NCBI GenBank assembly: GCA_026708115.1
Contig: JAPOVL010000051.1
Location: 1-64,000 of the forward strand
DNA from: Chloroflexota bacterium
GTDB taxonomy: Bacteria > Chloroflexota > Anaerolineae > Aggregatilineales > Phototrophicaceae
Direction of reading: 5' to 3'
DNA: 64,000 nucleotides
In this document: positions 37,573-46,087 of the stretch, in pieces
Layout: each line of letters starts with the position of its first letter
Position numbering within the stretch: position 1 is the stretch's first letter
Position numbers and translations under genes: made by a program
The notes under the pieces: model-generated
What the model was told of the DNA's origin: nothing
Seen by the model: only the letters and a program-made list of their open reading frames with translations
Databases searched by the model: none

Positions 37573-37646
37573 CCCTTGCTCGGGCAATGAGAAGGCTTGT
37601 TATTTTGTGTGAGCGCGGTAGACCCTATCGCTGCAGCCGAGCGGCT
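37573..37646 (-). repeat. Dispersed repeat, copy 6 (subfamily A), reverse orientation, truncated
   Basis: The reverse complement of the family: GAGAAGGCTTGTTATTTTGTGTGAGCGCGG and CTGCAGCCGAGCGGCT. The right hairpin is decayed at 37573. It ends exactly one base before the GTG start of the second GNAT. If translation is extended upstream, it yields the peptide RRLVILCERGRPYRCSRAA, which is repeat-derived, not part of the fold. Confidence 0.75.
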
Positions 37647-38114
37647 GTGATACGATTGGCAAGTGATGCCGACGCGGAGCGAATCGGCTGCTTGTGGCTG
37701 GAAATGGTGGAACATCATCAAGCCCTCGATCCGCTCACGTTTCGCGCGGCCGATGATGGCGCCGACTTGTACGCGCAGCGGATCCTGCAACGGTTGTCCG
37801 ATCCTTGGACTTGTATTTTGGTTGCTGAAGTTGAGGGAGACATTGTCGCCTATGCGCTTGGCTTGGTGGCCGATATCACGACTGAGATGTTCCAGCCGCT
37901 GCGCAGTGGATTGCTGGCTGACATTTACGTCATGGCCGAACACCGCCGCCAAGGGCTGGGCCGTGAGCTGGTGGCGAAAATGTCAGACTGGTTCCAAACG
38001 CAGAAGGTGGGCCATTTTGAATGGCATGTCAGCGCTCAGAATCCAGTGGCGATTCAGTTTTGGCAGGCAATTGGCGGCAAAGCGACGATGCTGCGAATGC
38101 GCGCCGAGATTTGA
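37647..38114 (+). CDS. GNAT family N-acetyltransferase
   Basis: A 155-residue GNAT acetyltransferase. It starts IRLASDADAERIG, and the acetyl-CoA loop is EHRRQGLGRELV near 105, a canonical R/QxxGxG/A. The C-terminal NPVAIQFWQAIGG is the usual final element. A longer open frame begins at 37548, but its first 33 residues overlap the previous gene and translate the repeat. The GTG at 37647 fits the fold and gives a family-normal length. No obvious ribosome binding site precedes it, so it may depend on repeat sequence or coupling. Confidence 0.8.
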   Translation: MIRLASDADAERIGCLWLEMVEHHQALDPLTFRAADDGADLYAQRILQRLSDPWTCILVAEVEGDIVAYALGLVADITTEMFQPLRSGLLADIYVMAEHRRQGLGRELVAKMSDWFQTQKVGHFEWHVSAQNPVAIQFWQAIGGKATMLRMRAEI

Positions 38115-38212
38115 AGCCGCTCGGCGGCAGCTAAAAGGCCCCCTGCGCTCACGCAAAATAGTATGCCGTTTCGTCGCATGAGCGGCGCGGTTTATGTAAA
38201 CAGGAGTCGAGG
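38115..38212 (+). repeat. Dispersed two-hairpin repeat, copy 7 (subfamily A), supplying the alaX ribosome binding site
   Basis: The copy begins directly after the GNAT stop and runs through CGTCGCATGAGCGGCGCGG to TTATGTAAACAGGAGTCGAGG. AGGAG at 38202-38206 lies six bases before the GTG start of alaX. Its right end (GTCGAGGGT) is also present in the copy before carA. Confidence 0.85.
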
Positions 38213-38920
38213 GTGACGGAACAATTGTACTTGCGAGACAGTTATCTGCGGGAGTTTGAAGCCAGGGTCGTATCGCATGATATCGGGAACAATGGCGTCA
38301 TACTCGACAGGACGGCCTTTTATCCTGGCGGCGGCGGTCAGCCTTGCGATATCGGCAGGCTTGCCAACGGGCGGAGCGAATACGATGTCAGCAAGGTCGC
38401 GCGCGGGAACTTGCACATCATCAAGGGCCCACTGCCGCCCGTTGGCAGCGACATAAGCGGCATGATCGACTGGGAGCGGCGCTACAAGCTGATGCGCACG
38501 CACACCGCCATGCATATTTTGTGCGGCGTAGTATGGCGCGACTACCAGGCTCGCGTTACCGGCGGGAATATGGATGTTTTGTCGGGCAGGATGGACTTCG
38601 AATTCGATAGGCTGGCGCCGGAAGTCGTAGTGGAAATTGAAGAGAAGATTAATTTGGAAGTGGCCGCAGCCCGCGACGTCAAGATCCAGATATTGCCGCG
38701 AAGCGTCGCCTTTGAGATTCCCGATCTGATTCGCACAAAGATCAATTTGCTGCCGGAGGCGATCAAGGAAGTGCGCACGGTGGAAATCGTCGGACTTGAT
38801 CTGCAAGCGGATGGCGGAACGCACGTTGCCAACACTTGCGAAGTTGGCGCGATCAAGATCAGCAAGTACAAGAGCAAAGGCGGCATCAACAAGAGGCTCT
38901 ATGTGGAGATCGGCGGCTGA
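38213..38920 (+). CDS. Alanyl-tRNA editing protein AlaX
   Basis: A 235-residue stand-alone homologue of the AlaRS editing domain, which hydrolyses Ser-tRNA(Ala) or Gly-tRNA(Ala). FYPGGGGQPCDIG marks the N-terminal barrel. Zinc-binding HTAMH lies near 98-102, and the second zinc block reads ADGGTHVANTCEVG, where the AlaRS Cys of CGGTH is Asp. A Cys in NTCEVG could compensate. Length fits the mid-sized AlaX group. The GTG start follows the repeat, and the stop overlaps the next gene, which is coupled. Confidence 0.88.
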   Translation: MTEQLYLRDSYLREFEARVVSHDIGNNGVILDRTAFYPGGGGQPCDIGRLANGRSEYDVSKVARGNLHIIKGPLPPVGSDISGMIDWERRYKLMRTHTAMHILCGVVWRDYQARVTGGNMDVLSGRMDFEFDRLAPEVVVEIEEKINLEVAAARDVKIQILPRSVAFEIPDLIRTKINLLPEAIKEVRTVEIVGLDLQADGGTHVANTCEVGAIKISKYKSKGGINKRLYVEIGG

Positions 38921-39621
38921 TGCGCTATTTGCATCCGGTGCAGGCGCACGAAAGTTTTGTCGCCAGCGGCAATTACTTGTTCGCGAAGGATGGCAGATCG
39001 CTAGGCAAGACAGAATCATGGACCATTCATGAGTTGGGCGATGGCAGCAAGTTCGTTCGCGTTGACAGCGACGCGCGCGAAGAAGAAGGCAAGTCGCTAT
39101 TGGCGGAGCTTTTGATCGGCCCCGACGACGAAGTAATCCGATTTGACGTTCGATATGAGAATGGTCAGTTTGATGGCGGCATCAGGACATTGTCTGCTGC
39201 GTACAGCCTGGTTGACCAAGTCCTGCAGGTTGGCTACCGGATGAATGGGGCGGCGCGAAGCTATCTTGAACGAGAGCTTGCGCCCGAGGTATTGATAGAT
39301 ATCCCGCTTCTAGTCATGCGCGGGCGAACGCTCTTCGCGCTGTCGGAATGCAAGGGAAAACCGGTCTCTGTTTTTGTGCCGATGTTCGAACATGCGCAAT
39401 TGTTCCCAGGCGTAAGTCGCGTCGTGGAATCGCCGGTGGCGTGCCTGGGTCCCGATCGCCTGGCCTTGGGCAAGCGCGAAATCGTGACTCAGCGATTCCG
39501 CTACGTCGATAAAGCAGCGTCTTACTGGGTTGATGAGCAGGGCATTGTCATCAAACGAATAAACGCATTCAAGCAGCAGGAATTCTCGGTAACTGTCAGC
39601 AACTATGCGCGCCGTCTCTAG
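38920..39621 (+). CDS. Protein of unknown function, coupled to AlaX
   Basis: A 233-residue soluble protein, family not recognised. Its composition suggests a two-domain beta-rich protein: ESFVASGNYLFAKDG opening, SWTIHELGDGSKFVRVDSDARE, then GGIRTLSAAYSLVDQVLQVGYR and VLIDIPLLVMRGRTLFALSE. The C-terminus is basic. No catalytic motif stands out. Its start was set at ATG 38920, overlapping the alaX TGA (TGATG), since the longer frame from 38836 lies in alaX. It may use an RNA or translation-related substrate, but this is a guess from position. Confidence 0.7.
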   Translation: MRYLHPVQAHESFVASGNYLFAKDGRSLGKTESWTIHELGDGSKFVRVDSDAREEEGKSLLAELLIGPDDEVIRFDVRYENGQFDGGIRTLSAAYSLVDQVLQVGYRMNGAARSYLERELAPEVLIDIPLLVMRGRTLFALSECKGKPVSVFVPMFEHAQLFPGVSRVVESPVACLGPDRLALGKREIVTQRFRYVDKAASYWVDEQGIVIKRINAFKQQEFSVTVSNYARRL

Positions 39622-39662
39622 CAGCAGGGGCCAGGGCCAGCGTTCCCGGAAAGCAATGGCGA

Positions 39663-40664
39663 ATGGTTAGGCGCTTTCGAATTTTCCTCGGTCCGGCCAG
39701 ATTCAAGGCCTTATTCGTGCTGCTTGGCGTGACGGGTATTGCCAGCCTATTGCTGAATATCGTGGCGGACAGGCTCTACTGGGCTACAACAGCACAGACA
39801 TTATTGCTGATTGTTTTTCTCGCGGGCGCATCGTACTTGATACTTGGTCGCTTACCGCGCGAAGAACGTCTTCGCTGGTTGGCGGTGATCGTGCCTGCGA
39901 CTTTGGCTATCGTCATTGCTTCGGCTGTGCTGCCGCACTTGACTGGACTGTTTGTAGGCGCCGGCATCGGCTGGATCGTCGCCGGCATCTTCGTGTTCAA
40001 CAGCACAGGGGGCCCTCAAAATTACAAGCGCGCCGTGCGCGCCATGCGCAAGGGAGATTACGAGGCCGCTATCAAGTCGATCAGCGCGCAGATTAAGCTC
40101 GAACCTTCGCGGGGCGAGCATTATCGCTTTCGGGCGGAACTCTATCGCCTGGCGGGAAAGCTTGAAGCCGCGAAGCAAGATTATCGCAGGATGATCAAAT
40201 TGAAGGAGCAAACTGCGATTGCATATAATGGCTTGGCGGAAGTGGAATTGCAGGGAGGCAATTATCAGAAGGCCTTTGAGGCAGCAAAGACCGCTTACGA
40301 AATGTCCCCGGAAGAGTGGGTAGCTGCCTACAACCTTGGCATGATTGAAGACCGCTTGCAACGCAGTGAAGGCGCGATTGAACATCTCCGCTCTGCCCTG
40401 GCGCTAAAGATGCCTGATTCTCGACACCGGCTACTAGCTCATCTATACTTATTGAGAGCGCATCTGCGACTGGGCGATTCAATTGAGGCAGTACAGGCCT
40501 TGGATGCGATGAAGAGAGAGAAGTCTGGCCTGGAAGAGTGGCAGGTGATTGTGAGCGCTGATGAGGCGCATGCCTTGCGAGATGTGCTGAGCGAGGATAT
40601 CGCATATGCCCGCGATCTGATTCAGGGTGAAAAAGACCTGGGGATAACGCGGGTTGGAGGATGA
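39663..40664 (+). CDS. Membrane-anchored TPR protein 1 of 3
   Basis: A 333-residue protein. Residues 15-120 have four hydrophobic segments (ALFVLLGVTGIASLLL, TLLLIVFLAGASYLIL, WLAVIVPATLAIVIA, GLFVGAGIGWIVAGIFVF). From about 125 there are TPR repeats: AVRAMRKGDYEAAIKSISAQ, AELYRLAGKLEAAKQDYRRM and AAYNLGMIEDRLQRSEGAIEHL. It is the first of three neighbouring paralogues with membrane helices followed by TPRs, which overlap by ATGA-type junctions. The set could form a membrane scaffold; no enzyme is visible nearby. Confidence 0.75.
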   Translation: MVRRFRIFLGPARFKALFVLLGVTGIASLLLNIVADRLYWATTAQTLLLIVFLAGASYLILGRLPREERLRWLAVIVPATLAIVIASAVLPHLTGLFVGAGIGWIVAGIFVFNSTGGPQNYKRAVRAMRKGDYEAAIKSISAQIKLEPSRGEHYRFRAELYRLAGKLEAAKQDYRRMIKLKEQTAIAYNGLAEVELQGGNYQKAFEAAKTAYEMSPEEWVAAYNLGMIEDRLQRSEGAIEHLRSALALKMPDSRHRLLAHLYLLRAHLRLGDSIEAVQALDAMKREKSGLEEWQVIVSADEAHALRDVLSEDIAYARDLIQGEKDLGITRVGG

Positions 40665-41551
40665 TGATGTCGGTCCGCCGGTTGATGGGGTGGATAGCGG
40701 TTTTCGTGTCCGTTGCGCTGGCGCTGCTGGGGATTGTAGTTTTTGTCCTGGGCGTGGTGATCGAATTTGCCAGCGGGATGACACAACCGCTTGACCCCTA
40801 CCTGTCACCGGTGGCGCAATTGTCGCTGGCGGGCCTTTGCTTGTCCGCGAGCATGATCGTTCTCGGCTTTTTGCTCGTCGGCATCTTGTTGGCGCGGCAG
40901 TCCCGTCAGTACGGCGCGGGATACGGCGAGGCTTATCGTCTGATCCAGAAACTGCAGTTCCCGCAGGCGATACAATTGTTGGAACGGGTATTGGCCGGCG
41001 GCAAAATCACGCCGGACTTGCTCATGCTCTTGACAAGCGCCTATGCCTACAACGGGCAACTGGCGAAAGCACAGGCGACCGCCGATCAAGCTGTACAGAT
41101 GTTCCCGCAAAACGCTGCCGCTTACATGACCTTGGCAAACGGCTATCGGATGCAGGCGAGCTACGGCGAAGCGGCCATGGCGCTGCAGACGGCCGCGCAG
41201 TTGTCGCCCGATCAGCCGATAATTTGGGCGGAACTGGGCTTCATTCAGCAGTTGGCTGGCGAGCAGGAAGCGGCCATCGAGTCCTTCAAGCATGCGGCCT
41301 TGTATTCGATGCCTTCAATGTACAGCGTGCGGGTCAACTATTATCTTGCGCAACACTACTTGCATGTCGAGGATACGCAAAACGCGGCCAAAGCGACCGA
41401 GCGCATGATCAGTACGAAACATGGACTGAAGGCCTGGAAGTCTACGCTTAGCGCGCTGGAAGGAACTGCCTACGGCAGTTTGCTCAATTACGAAATCGAA
41501 AAAATCGAGCGAGCGATCGGCGCTACTGAAGAGCAGCAGCAGAAGGCATGA
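40661..41551 (+). CDS. Membrane-anchored TPR protein 2 of 3
   Basis: A 296-residue protein with two transmembrane helices at about 10-35 and 50-75 (LSLAGLCLSASMIVLGFLLV), then at least four TPRs: YRLIQKLQFPQAIQLLERVL, TSAYAYNGQLAKAQATADQA, NGYRMQASYGEAAMALQTAA and LGFIQQLAGEQEAAIESFKH. Its ending MISTKHGLKAWKSTLSALEG resembles MKREKSGLEEWQVIVSADEA in the first paralogue. Two in-frame ATGs at 40661 and 40664 overlap the previous stop. Confidence 0.75.
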   Translation: MMMSVRRLMGWIAVFVSVALALLGIVVFVLGVVIEFASGMTQPLDPYLSPVAQLSLAGLCLSASMIVLGFLLVGILLARQSRQYGAGYGEAYRLIQKLQFPQAIQLLERVLAGGKITPDLLMLLTSAYAYNGQLAKAQATADQAVQMFPQNAAAYMTLANGYRMQASYGEAAMALQTAAQLSPDQPIIWAELGFIQQLAGEQEAAIESFKHAALYSMPSMYSVRVNYYLAQHYLHVEDTQNAAKATERMISTKHGLKAWKSTLSALEGTAYGSLLNYEIEKIERAIGATEEQQQKA

Positions 41552-42414
41552 TCTTCGGTCATTTCCTGCGCGATCTGTACAAGCGCTTGCCGGAGTGGGA
41601 CCGGTCTGCCCGGCTGTCGCTCTATTTGGCGGTCATTCTTCTCATCGCCTTGCTGCTTGCTGGCTTTGTTGGTCCAGACGAGATCAAGTTGCCAGCTCGT
41701 CTGGGCGCGTTTGGATTGCTCCTGACGTTGCAATTGCTGATCTTATGGGCAAATCGTCGCGCTATTTCGCCTTATCACGAAGCCCAGCAGCACTACATTC
41801 GCGGCGAATATGAGTCTGCGCGCGACTTGCTCGAGCCGGCCCTGGACTCGCATCGAGGGTCTGCTGACGCGCTGGCGCTCTTGGGCAACTGTTACAGACA
41901 GTTGGGTCAATTTGATCGCGCCGAGCTTGCCATTGAGCGGGCGCTGCAAACCAAGCCAGACTATCATTACGCGCTATATGCGGCGGGCAAGCTCAACTTG
42001 GTCTTGGGCGACTATGCTCAAGCGAGCGAACTCATAGAGCGCGCTTGTTCAATGGGGGCGCCCGAGGTCGTTTATTTCGATTTGGGCCAAGCATATTACT
42101 ATCTGCGCGATCACGCGCGGGCGGCGGCATACCTTGGCAGATTCTGCAAGTTGTCCTTTGAGGAACCAGCCAAGACGATGCTGGCTATGCACTACCTCAA
42201 AACCTTGACCGACAGTCAGCCAGCATCGGCAGAGTTGATCCGCGAAAGCATAATCTATTGGCAAGAAGAGGCCGCAAGATATCGGCGCACGGGTTACGGG
42301 ACGGCAATCTTGAACGAGGTCAGGCTGTTGCAGGGGACTGCTGATGGTAGTGTACCTCCCAAAAGTCCCTCGGCGGCAGCGAATCGTCCGGATGCGCTCG
42401 CAGATAAACAGTAA
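41548..42414 (+). CDS. Membrane-anchored TPR protein 3 of 3
   Basis: A 288-residue protein. Two helices at about 25-70 (LSLYLAVILLIALLLAGFVG, GLLLTLQLLILWANRR) precede TPRs at about 80-220, including QHYIRGEYESARDLLEPAL and LALLGNCYRQLGQFDRAELA. Its ATG overlaps the stop of the second paralogue. The last 15 codons fall in a decayed copy of the dispersed repeat, so its C-terminus has probably been altered by that insertion. Confidence 0.75.
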   Translation: MIFGHFLRDLYKRLPEWDRSARLSLYLAVILLIALLLAGFVGPDEIKLPARLGAFGLLLTLQLLILWANRRAISPYHEAQQHYIRGEYESARDLLEPALDSHRGSADALALLGNCYRQLGQFDRAELAIERALQTKPDYHYALYAAGKLNLVLGDYAQASELIERACSMGAPEVVYFDLGQAYYYLRDHARAAAYLGRFCKLSFEEPAKTMLAMHYLKTLTDSQPASAELIRESIIYWQEEAARYRRTGYGTAILNEVRLLQGTADGSVPPKSPSAAANRPDALADKQ

Positions 42415-42450
42415 GCCTGCTTGTGGCAGGCGCGACGCGGTTTTGGGTAA
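42369..42450 (+). repeat. Dispersed repeat, copy 8 (relic), overlapping a gene end
   Basis: CTCGGCGGCAGCGAATCGTCCGGATGCGCTCGCAG and AGTAAGCCTGCTTGTGGCAGGCGCGACGCGG are recognisable as the family with an altered centre. It provides the last 15 codons and the stop of the third TPR gene. Confidence 0.6.
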
Positions 42451-42469
42451 GGGGCTGGCCCAGCGAAAA

Positions 42470-42574
42470 CGCTCAGCAAGCCTGAGCGCGAGCGCCGTTT
42501 TCACCCTATCGAAATCGCCGGCAGTAAGCCATAATTTCTGCGTTATTCGGAGCCCAAGGGGAGGTGGAAACGTG
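42470..42574 (+). promoter_or_regulatory. Structured ileS leader with weak T-box resemblance
   Basis: The 281-bp gap before ileS contains a hairpin (CGCTCAG-loop-CTGAGCG, 42470-42488) and AGGTGGAAACGTGG at 42562-42575, two changes away from the T-box consensus AGGTGGAACCGCGG. GTGGTG at 42572 can also pair with CACCGC downstream at 42598-42603. No specifier loop or T-run was found, and the UGGA would not match the usual tRNA-Ile discriminator base. I list it as a weak candidate. Confidence 0.2.
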
Positions 42575-42695
42575 GTGTCGCTGCGCGAAGTGCTCGCACC
42601 GCGGGTCATTGCCATAGTGATGCGAACAAAGGGCTAGCAGTCCGATTCATTGCAAGTTGTCGATTCGTATCACTATCATGGAGAGAAAAGTCGTC

Positions 42696-45600
42696 ATGTT
42701 TAGGGCAGTAAACTCGAAGATCAATAGCGAGAGCATCAACAAACTCGAACAGAAGCAATTGGATTTCTGGCGCTTCAACCGCGTCTTTGAGCGCACCACC
42801 GAAGGGCGCGAAGATGCTCCTCGATACGTGTTTTATGAAGGGCCGCCAACGGCGAACGGCAAGCCGGCAAGCCATCACGTCTTGGCGCGGGCTTTCAAGG
42901 ATATGTTCCCGCGCTACAAGGTGATGAATGGATTTTATTGTCTGCGGCGGGGTGGCTGGGACACGCACGGCCTGCCGGTGGAAATCGCGGTTGAGAAGGA
43001 GCTCGGCTTCGACAACAAGAGCCAGATCGAAGAATACGGCATCGCGAAATTCAACGAAAACTGCCGTTCCACCGTCTTTCGACACATTATCGAATGGGAG
43101 AAGTTCACAGAGCGCATCGGCTTCTGGGTGAACATCGACGATGCTTATGTGACATTCTCGAATGAATACATCGAAAGCGTCTGGTGGATCCTCAAGGAGT
43201 TTTGGAACAAGGGCTTGCTCTATCGCGGCTACAAAGTAGTGCCATATAGCCCCACCTCCGGCACACCCTTGAGCAGCCACGAGGTTTCGCTCGGCTACAA
43301 GACCATCGTTGATCCCAGCATATTTGTTCGCTTTCCGCTCAAGGACCAGCCGGGCGTTTATCTGTTGGCCTGGACGACTACGCCCTGGACCTTGCCGGCC
43401 AATGCCGCGCTGGCAGTTGGCGAGGACGTTGACTACGTACAGGTGGCAGGACCCGCCTCGGATGGCGAGGGCGCCGAGCAGCTTATCCTGGCCGAAGCGC
43501 TCATGGAGAAGGTGCTGGACGGAGATATCGATTACAGAGTGGTGCGGCGTCTCAAGGGCAAGGACTTGCTAGGCTGGCACTATCATCCGCTTTATACCTT
43601 CTTGCCTGTGGAAAACGATTACGCCTACGTGGTGCCTGCGGACTACGTGAGCACGGAAGACGGCACAGGCATCGTGCATACAGCGCCGGCTTATGGCGTG
43701 GACGACCTGGCGACGGGAAGAAAACACGACTTGCCGGTGCTGATCACGGTTGACGAGACAGGCTGCTTTGTTGATGCCTGCGCCAATTTCCGCGGTATGT
43801 GGTTCAAGGATGCCGACAAGGAAATCATCGCGGATCTGATAGAACGCGGCTTGATGTACCGCAACGAGAAATATGAGCATACCTATCCGCACAACTGGCG
43901 CGATGATACGCCGCTGATGTACTTCGCGCGGGAGACCTGGTTCATCGACACGCTGAAATACAAACAGACGATGATTGATCTCAATCAGACCATAAACTGG
44001 GTGCCCGAGCACCTGAAGGACGGTCGCTTTGGCAACTGGCTGGAGGATCTCAAGGAGTGGTCCTTGGGGCGGGAGCGCTACTGGGGCACACCCTTGCCGG
44101 TCTGGGTTGACGACGAAACCGGGGAAATGCTCTGCGTCGGCAGCGTTGCGGAATTGAGCGAACTTGCCGGGGAGGATTTGAGCGAGCTGGATTTGCACAG
44201 GCCCTATGTCGACGAAGTCAGTTTCGACAATCCCAGCGGGGCGGGCGGGACCATGCGCCGCGTGCCGGAAGTGATCGACGTCTGGTTCGACAGCGGCGCC
44301 ATGCAGGTAGCGCAGTGGGCCTATCCCCAGAAGAACAGGGATTTGCTTGAAGAACAGCATCCGGCGGATTACATCTGTGAAGCCGTCGACCAAACGCGCG
44401 GCTGGTTCTATAGCCTGCACGCGATCGGCGCCATGTTGTTCGATTCAGTTGCCTTCAAGAACGTCATCTCGCTTGGGCACATCCTCGACGAAAAGGGGCA
44501 AAAGATGTCGACGAGCAAAGGCAATGTCGTCGACCCCTGGGAGGTGCTGGAAGAAGCTGGCGCAGATGCCTTTCGCTGGTATCTCTATACATCCGGGCCG
44601 CCGGGCGAACCGCGTCGTTTTTCCAAAAACCTAGTGAGCGAGGTCATCAAGAAGTTTTGGTCCACGTTGTGGAATACCTACAGCTTCTTCGTCACGTACG
44701 CCAACATAGACTCGTGGACACCGGCGATGAAGGCGCCCGAGCCTGCCGAACGAGAATTGCTGGATCGCTGGGTCTTGGCAGAATTGCACAGTCTGATCAA
44801 GACCGTGACCGATGCCTTTGAAGACTATGACGCCGTAGCCGCCACGCGTCCCGTCGAAGAGTTTGTAGAGCGACTGAGCAATTGGTACGTTCGGCTGAGC
44901 CGGGAACGCTTTTGGAAAAGCGATGTGGACGCGAGCAAACGCTCGGCTTATGCGACTTTGTACGAGGTGCTGACGACCTTGGCGAAATTGCTGGCTCCGA
45001 CGATGCCATTCTTGAGCGAAGAGCTGTATCGCAATCTGGTAGGCGAGCAAGAGGGCTCTACGGAAGACAGCGTGCATTTGTCTTCCTGGCCGCATTGCGA
45101 TGAATCGTTGATCATCGACGAGCTGATATCGGAAATGGCGCTGGTACAGCGCTTGGTGAGCTTGGGATTGTCAGCGCGCAATGCAGCGCAAATAGGCGTT
45201 CGGCAACCTTTGGCCAGCGCCCAATTCGCGACTCGCGACATAGCGGAGACGGAGACAATTGAGCGTTACGCCGAGTTAATCAAGAGCGAGTTGAATTTGA
45301 AAGATATCAAGGTCATGGGCGCGGACGATGTGGATCGCTACGCGGCGGCCAATGTCTACAGCCTCAATCCATTGCCGCGTTTTCTGGGTCCCAAATTCGG
45401 CAAGGACTTCAAGGCGCTACAGTCGGCGCTCAAGTTTGGCGAACAGGACTATGTGCGACCCTTTGCCGAGCGCCTGCTAGCTGGGGAAGACATCAGCGTC
45501 GAGCTCGAGGGCAAGACCTATGACATCGCCAATGCCGAATGCGAGGTCAAGGTCACGGTCGAGACCCCGGAAGGCGCGATAGAAGACGGTGGGTATATGG

Positions 45601-45899
45601 TGGTCCTGGATACGCGTTTGTCCTCCGACCTGGTAGAAGAAGGGCTGGCGCGAGAGTTGGTCAGACGTATCCAGAACTTGCGCAAGGTGGCGGATTTCGA
45701 ATTGGACGACCGCATCAGCATTGTATATTGTGACGCCTCGGACGCCATAGACGCCGTCATGCAACTCTTCAGTGGTTACATCACCCAAGAGACCTTGGCA
45801 GACGATTTGCAGCCGGGGACTCCCTCAGGCGATTTCGTCAGCGAAAGCGTGGAAATCAAGGGTGAAACGCTTACAATCGGTGTTAGACTATACGGCTGA
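42696..45899 (+). CDS. ileS: Isoleucyl-tRNA synthetase (long type)
   Basis: A 1067-residue class I synthetase. Domains: Rossmann catalytic core, CP1 editing domain (about 190-400, TWTTPWTLPAN-like TTTPWTLPANAALAVG), WDTHGLPVE near 90, the KMSKS loop GQKMSTSKGNVVD near 605, and an anticodon-binding helical domain followed by a C-terminal extension (about 800-1067). The HIGH motif reads ASHH within NGKPASHHVLA; a GxHH form is known in some IleS groups. No C-terminal zinc finger is visible. I chose ATG 42696 because GGAGAG precedes it and the ATG at 42678 has no ribosome binding site. Confidence 0.93.
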   Translation: MFRAVNSKINSESINKLEQKQLDFWRFNRVFERTTEGREDAPRYVFYEGPPTANGKPASHHVLARAFKDMFPRYKVMNGFYCLRRGGWDTHGLPVEIAVEKELGFDNKSQIEEYGIAKFNENCRSTVFRHIIEWEKFTERIGFWVNIDDAYVTFSNEYIESVWWILKEFWNKGLLYRGYKVVPYSPTSGTPLSSHEVSLGYKTIVDPSIFVRFPLKDQPGVYLLAWTTTPWTLPANAALAVGEDVDYVQVAGPASDGEGAEQLILAEALMEKVLDGDIDYRVVRRLKGKDLLGWHYHPLYTFLPVENDYAYVVPADYVSTEDGTGIVHTAPAYGVDDLATGRKHDLPVLITVDETGCFVDACANFRGMWFKDADKEIIADLIERGLMYRNEKYEHTYPHNWRDDTPLMYFARETWFIDTLKYKQTMIDLNQTINWVPEHLKDGRFGNWLEDLKEWSLGRERYWGTPLPVWVDDETGEMLCVGSVAELSELAGEDLSELDLHRPYVDEVSFDNPSGAGGTMRRVPEVIDVWFDSGAMQVAQWAYPQKNRDLLEEQHPADYICEAVDQTRGWFYSLHAIGAMLFDSVAFKNVISLGHILDEKGQKMSTSKGNVVDPWEVLEEAGADAFRWYLYTSGPPGEPRRFSKNLVSEVIKKFWSTLWNTYSFFVTYANIDSWTPAMKAPEPAERELLDRWVLAELHSLIKTVTDAFEDYDAVAATRPVEEFVERLSNWYVRLSRERFWKSDVDASKRSAYATLYEVLTTLAKLLAPTMPFLSEELYRNLVGEQEGSTEDSVHLSSWPHCDESLIIDELISEMALVQRLVSLGLSARNAAQIGVRQPLASAQFATRDIAETETIERYAELIKSELNLKDIKVMGADDVDRYAAANVYSLNPLPRFLGPKFGKDFKALQSALKFGEQDYVRPFAERLLAGEDISVELEGKTYDIANAECEVKVTVETPEGAIEDGGYMVVLDTRLSSDLVEEGLARELVRRIQNLRKVADFELDDRISIVYCDASDAIDAVMQLFSGYITQETLADDLQPGTPSGDFVSESVEIKGETLTIGVRLYG

Positions 45900-45927
45900 A
45901 TTGGCATATTTGGCTAAGCAAGGCCTT

Positions 45928-45964
45928 AGGGAGACGGTACAAGCAGCGTTCTCCCTATCTTTTC
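45928..45964 (+). terminator. ileS terminator
   Basis: AGGGAGA (45928-45934) pairs with TCTCCCT (45950-45956), followed by ATCTTTT. The hairpin lies 29 bases after the ileS stop. The T-run is short, so strength is moderate. Confidence 0.55.
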
Positions 45965-45967
45965 GGC

Positions 45968-45996
45968 TGGCAATATGTTAAGTTATTGGTTATAAG
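45968..45996 (+). promoter_or_regulatory. Possible promoter of the first PucR gene
   Basis: TGGCAA and TATAAG are separated by 17 bases; only the -10 is a good match. An inverted repeat GGTAC-aaattg-GTACC follows at 45996-46012 (46 bases further there is no other signal) and could be an operator. Confidence 0.3.
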
Positions 45997-46087
45997 GTAC
46001 AAATTGGTACCGCCGATTTGTTGTTTCTGCCAATGAGATATTGGTAAGAGGCTATTTGGCTTTGTTCACGCTTGTAGGAATCTAGCC

